Positions 14,161 through 16,947 of a stretch of 16,947 nt of DNA are shown piece by piece (the first letter of the stretch is position 1; each line of letters opens with the position of its first letter). Source of the DNA: Anaerolineales bacterium UBA1136 (GTDB lineage: Bacteria; Chloroflexota; Anaerolineae; Anaerolineales; UBA11657); the NCBI GenBank assembly GCA_002311455.1, contig DCAJ01000030.1, positions 64,094-81,040 of the forward strand, given 5' to 3'. Both the position numbers and the translations under genes were made by a program. The notes under the pieces were generated by a model that saw only the letters and a program-made list of their open reading frames with translations, searched no databases and was not told the DNA's origin.

Positions 14161-15240
14161 ATGTTAGACAAGCTTGCCGGAATTGAAGCCAGGTTTGCAG
14201 AGATAACACAACTGCTTGCTGACCCAGAAATAGCCTCTGATTATACTCGTGTAACAGGGTATGCGCAGGAACGTGCTCGCATAGAACCGATTGTGTCCTT
14301 GGCCAGCCAATACCGCGAAACTAAACAATCTCTCTATGATACAAAATTACTACTAGACGACATAGAAATGCGACCAATGGTCGAAGATGAAATTGGCGTG
14401 CTCCAGAGTGCAGTAGAAAAACTAGAAAAACAGATACTCAGGCTACTTCTACCTGTCGATCCACGAGACCAACGAGATGTTATAGTTGAAATTCGCGCTG
14501 GAGCTGGTGGGGATGAGGCCGGGCTTTTTGCTGCGGATCTGTATCGCATGTATTCGCGGTATGCAGAAATCCGTAGATGGCGCACGGATATATTGTCATC
14601 TAACACAAGTGGTGTAGGAGGATACAAAGAAGTCATAGTGGAAATCAAAGGCAAGGGGGCATACTCACGGCTGAAGTACGAATCTGGGGTTCACAGAGTC
14701 CAACGTGTGCCGGAAACAGAAACCCAAGGCAGGATACACACGTCAACATCTACTGTAGCTGTAATGGCTGAGGTGGACGATGTTGAGATCAATATACCGG
14801 ACAAGGACATAAAAATGGAGGTTTATAGGGCCGGAGGCGCCGGCGGACAGAGTGTACAGAAGAACTCTACTGCCGTCCGTCTTACTCATAAACCCACTGG
14901 GGTCGTAGTACAATGCCAGGACGAACGCTCCCAAATGCAGAACCGATTACGAGCAATGTCAGTCCTAAGGGCTCGCTTATACGAAAAAGAATTGGAAAAG
15001 AGGCGCAGCGAACAAGAGTCCAATAGACGAGCACAGGTAGGAACTGGCGATAGAAGTGAGAAAATTAGGACCTATAACTTTCCTCAAAACCGTGTGACTG
15101 ACCACAGGATCAATATTACTTCACACAATCTGGAGGGAGTCCTTAATGGCGATATCGATGGGTTTGTTGACGAACTCGCAAGTCGTGAAGAGGCAAGCCG
15201 ACTTGCTGACGCAGGTCTTGATGACTCCACAGACAAATAG
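14161..15240 (+). CDS. prfA: Peptide chain release factor 1 (RF1), 359 aa
   Basis: RF1 recognises UAA and UAG stops and triggers peptide release. The N-terminal coiled domain (residues 1-95) is followed by the conserved IRAGAGGDEA block (111-120). The stop-codon-reading P-x-T tripeptide is P184-E-T186 inside RVQRVPETETQGRIHTS, which marks RF1 rather than RF2. The catalytic loop G228-G-Q230 lies in RAGGAGGQSVQKN, and its Gln is the residue methylated by PrmC. SVQKN after GGQ differs from the E. coli HVNTTDS-type sequence; I associate the variant with Chloroflexota relatives. Length is standard. ATG 14161 has a weak GGAAG ribosome site about 11 nt upstream. The stop is 3 nt before the ATG of prmC, its modifying enzyme, so co-expression is expected. 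Confidence 0.97.
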   Translation: MLDKLAGIEARFAEITQLLADPEIASDYTRVTGYAQERARIEPIVSLASQYRETKQSLYDTKLLLDDIEMRPMVEDEIGVLQSAVEKLEKQILRLLLPVDPRDQRDVIVEIRAGAGGDEAGLFAADLYRMYSRYAEIRRWRTDILSSNTSGVGGYKEVIVEIKGKGAYSRLKYESGVHRVQRVPETETQGRIHTSTSTVAVMAEVDDVEINIPDKDIKMEVYRAGGAGGQSVQKNSTAVRLTHKPTGVVVQCQDERSQMQNRLRAMSVLRARLYEKELEKRRSEQESNRRAQVGTGDRSEKIRTYNFPQNRVTDHRINITSHNLEGVLNGDIDGFVDELASREEASRLADAGLDDSTDK

Positions 15241-15243
15241 GTA

Positions 15244-16080
15244 ATGAAGTCTGACTGCACCGTTACAAAAGCGGTCCTCCACGGCGTATATATACTAAGA
15301 TCCACGGACGAGCCACGACTTGAGGCAGAATTGCTGCTGGCGCACTCTCTAAATGTGTCACGGGCCTGGATAGCTGCTCATCCAGAGGCAACATTAACAG
15401 AACCCACAATCACAACCTACAATAACTGCCTCCAACTACGTAATGATGGAGAGCCATTACCTTACTTAGTGGGATATTGGGAATTCTTTAGCATAGATTA
15501 TGCTGTCGATAAACGAGCCCTTATTCCACGCCCTGAAACCGAGATGATAGTCGAGCACGCTCTTTCGATTGCGGACAATCACCCGCACACGCACATAGTA
15601 GATGTAGGAACCGGTTGTGGCACTATAGCGATAGCACTAGCAACAAACCTGCCAAATGCTCTATTATTTGCAACTGACATCTCGCAAGACGCTTTATCAT
15701 TAGCCATAGTAAATTCAACCAGCCATGGAGTATACAATCGCATCGAATTCGTTCAAGCAGATTTGCTAACCAGTATGGGTAGATTCGATGTCATTTGTGC
15801 GAATCTGCCCTATCTAACCACACAAGAGACTGGCACTCTAGTTGTAGGAAAACATGAGCCGCACATAGCTCTAGATGGTGGGGCAAATGGGTTAAACATA
15901 ATTCAGCAAATGATATCCACCGCTGGCACACATCTTAATGATGGTGGGACCTTATTAATGGAAATTGGCGATTCTTCTACCAGGATTCTAGAAATGGCAG
16001 AGTTTTATTTTGGGAATGCTGATTGCAAGTTGCTGCCTGATCTTGCAGGCAGACCACGAATGCTCCAAGTTACAACCTAA
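15244..16080 (+). CDS. prmC: Release factor glutamine methyltransferase PrmC, 278 aa
   Basis: PrmC methylates the Gln of the GGQ loop of RF1 and RF2. The N-terminal helical domain (1-75) binds the release factor. The catalytic domain has LIPRPETE (93-100), motif I VDVGTGCGTIAIAL (119-132), the acidic ATDIS strand end (143-147) and the substrate-Gln-binding tetrapeptide N187-L-P-Y190. The canonical tetrapeptide is NPPY, so residue 188 is Leu instead of Pro; Asn, the second Pro and Tyr, which do the binding, are kept. The C-terminal DLAGRPRML is also typical. The gene follows prfA by 3 nt and precedes tsaC by 12 nt, with no separate promoter seen. Confidence 0.95.
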   Translation: MKSDCTVTKAVLHGVYILRSTDEPRLEAELLLAHSLNVSRAWIAAHPEATLTEPTITTYNNCLQLRNDGEPLPYLVGYWEFFSIDYAVDKRALIPRPETEMIVEHALSIADNHPHTHIVDVGTGCGTIAIALATNLPNALLFATDISQDALSLAIVNSTSHGVYNRIEFVQADLLTSMGRFDVICANLPYLTTQETGTLVVGKHEPHIALDGGANGLNIIQQMISTAGTHLNDGGTLLMEIGDSSTRILEMAEFYFGNADCKLLPDLAGRPRMLQVTT

Positions 16081-16092
16081 CCAATAACCATA

Positions 16093-16725
16093 ATGCAATT
16101 TAACAAAACCGGGCCTGCTCCCACAATAGCTGCCTCAAATAATACATCCATTTACGAATCTGCAAACATTCTTAAGTATGGAGGGCTGATAGCATTTCCT
16201 ACAGACACGGTGTATGGTGTAGGCGCACTTTATGCAAACACCGACGCTGTTCGGCGGCTGTACAACGTTAAGTCACGTGCTCATAACAAAGCAATTCCCA
16301 TCCTTATAGAAAAACTTTCTGATGTTTGGAGTCTCTCAACGAAGGTATCACAAAGCGCGCAAAATCTTGCGAAGGCATTTTGGCCAGGACCGCTCTCTTT
16401 GGTTGTATACAAAAGCGCTAGTGTTCCTACTATAGTTGCACCTGGATCAACAGTAGCGTTGCGCAGCCCCGACCATTCCTGGTTGTTAGAATTGTTGAAC
16501 CAAGTGGGACCATTGGCGGTGAGCAGTGCTAACAAATCCGGAGAACCTCATGCTATATCTTACACTGAAGTGCAAACATCTCTTGGCAATAAAATCGACT
16601 TAATAGTTTCAGGTAAAACACTTCGGCCGTCACTGCCTTCAACAGTTGTAGATTGTAGTGTAGATCCTCCCAAGGTGCTTAGGGAGGGTCCAATTTCTGC
16701 TTTAAGTATAAGGACAGCTATCTGA
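16093..16725 (+). CDS. tsaC: L-threonylcarbamoyladenylate synthase (TsaC/Sua5/YrdC family), 210 aa
   Basis: The enzyme makes threonylcarbamoyl-AMP from threonine, bicarbonate and ATP for t6A37 modification of ANN-decoding tRNAs. The family signatures are GGLIAFPTDTVYGVGA (30-45), the basic K60-S-R62 loop with NKAIPILI, WPGPLSLV, the ATP-site SSANKSG and the closing PSTVVDC and VLREGPIS. Length fits the short TsaC/YrdC form; the roughly 130-residue C-terminal Sua5 domain is absent. The first 20 residues are a non-conserved extension. No Shine-Dalgarno precedes the ATG, which is 12 nt after the prmC stop, so translation may depend on the upstream gene. This block of prfA-prmC-tsaC is commonly clustered in bacteria. 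Confidence 0.95.
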   Translation: MQFNKTGPAPTIAASNNTSIYESANILKYGGLIAFPTDTVYGVGALYANTDAVRRLYNVKSRAHNKAIPILIEKLSDVWSLSTKVSQSAQNLAKAFWPGPLSLVVYKSASVPTIVAPGSTVALRSPDHSWLLELLNQVGPLAVSSANKSGEPHAISYTEVQTSLGNKIDLIVSGKTLRPSLPSTVVDCSVDPPKVLREGPISALSIRTAI

Positions 16726-16746
16726 TGAGTTGGTTCAAGCCATAAT

Positions 16747-16947
16747 ATGATAAATAGTCTAGTGTATCTTCCTGTTGTTCTGTTGATATTATCTAGCCAG
16801 CTAGTAGGGTGTAACAATATACGAGGTGAGCGCTCTAATCAGGCCTTTTCAAGCAGCAGTCCTACCCGATCAATCAACGCGAATCTATCTATGGAGGAAA
16901 CAGCAAATTACTCCGCTACTAGCACTTACACCCCGTCTCCTACAGCC
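16747..16947 (+). CDS. Lipoprotein, N-terminal part, cut by window end
   Basis: An open frame starts at ATG 16747 and runs 67 codons to the window end without a stop. The first 22 residues are a lipoprotein signal peptide: a hydrophobic run VYLPVVLLILSS followed by the lipobox L19-V-G-C22. After Cys22 comes a Ser/Thr/Asn-rich linker ending TYTPSPTA, as in many Chloroflexota surface lipoproteins before a folded domain. The n-region has no Lys or Arg, which is unusual. An upstream in-frame TGA at 16726-16728 rules out any longer ATG/GTG/TTG start. It is 21 nt after tsaC, and no Shine-Dalgarno is seen. The mature function lies outside the window. Confidence 0.65.
   Translation, partial: MINSLVYLPVVLLILSSQLVGCNNIRGERSNQAFSSSSPTRSINANLSMEETANYSATSTYTPSPTA

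Noticed and set aside
16033..16052. 7-bp inverted repeat CTGCCTG/CAGGCAG at the end of prmC
   Set aside because: It falls in codons for the conserved LPDLAGRPR segment and lacks any terminator or regulatory context; likely coincidence.
16663..16690. GC-rich 9-bp stem (GATCCTCCC with GGGAGGGTC) near the 3' end of tsaC as an internal terminator
   Set aside because: It lies in codons for the conserved PPKVLREGP motif, includes a wobble pair, and is not followed by a T-run.

Overview
This window reads as chromosomal DNA of a Chloroflexota (Chloroflexi)-type bacterium of moderate to low GC. That assignment is an inference. It rests on a GT39 membrane glycosyltransferase with a C-terminal beta-rich lumenal domain, a secreted LysM/SdrD-B-like protein, a sortase with a long charged cytoplasmic N-terminus, a release factor 1 with a GGQSVQKN-type loop, and the gene order itself. 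TGA, TAG and TAA all act as stops, so the genetic code is standard.

Left part (1-6950) is an envelope/glycan accessory region with genes on both strands. It holds the C-terminal end of a GT4 glycosyltransferase, then a convergent secreted SH3b + GH2 glycosidase, a divergent extended-SDR sugar epimerase/dehydratase, a convergent GT39-type membrane glycosyltransferase, and a divergent solitary beta-class DNA methyltransferase. The 204-bp gap between the GH2 and epimerase genes contains an open frame without a start codon that looks like the tail of a lost gene. The methyltransferase carries a striking 47-nt near-perfect hairpin inside its coding sequence.

Middle part (6951-8604) is a secreted/anchored cell-surface protein (jelly-roll-like domain, LysM, acidic linker, SdrD-B-like Ca-binding domain, C-terminal membrane anchor) on the minus strand. 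It is divergent from uvrC across a 124-bp spacer that holds two exact tandem copies of a 21-bp element next to a TATAAT box.

Right part (8605-16947) is a tightly packed plus-strand run: uvrC, murJ, a SAM-dependent methyltransferase, a sortase, a small tail-anchored basic protein, prfA, prmC, tsaC and the start of a lipoprotein gene cut by the window end. uvrC/murJ and methyltransferase/sortase are joined by identical GTGA stop-start overlaps, and murJ/methyltransferase overlap by 8 nt, so the first four genes probably form one operon mixing DNA repair with envelope biogenesis. prfA-prmC-tsaC is a translation-fidelity block: RF1, the enzyme that methylates it, and a tRNA-modification enzyme. 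No rRNA, tRNA, CRISPR array, transposase or integrase was seen.
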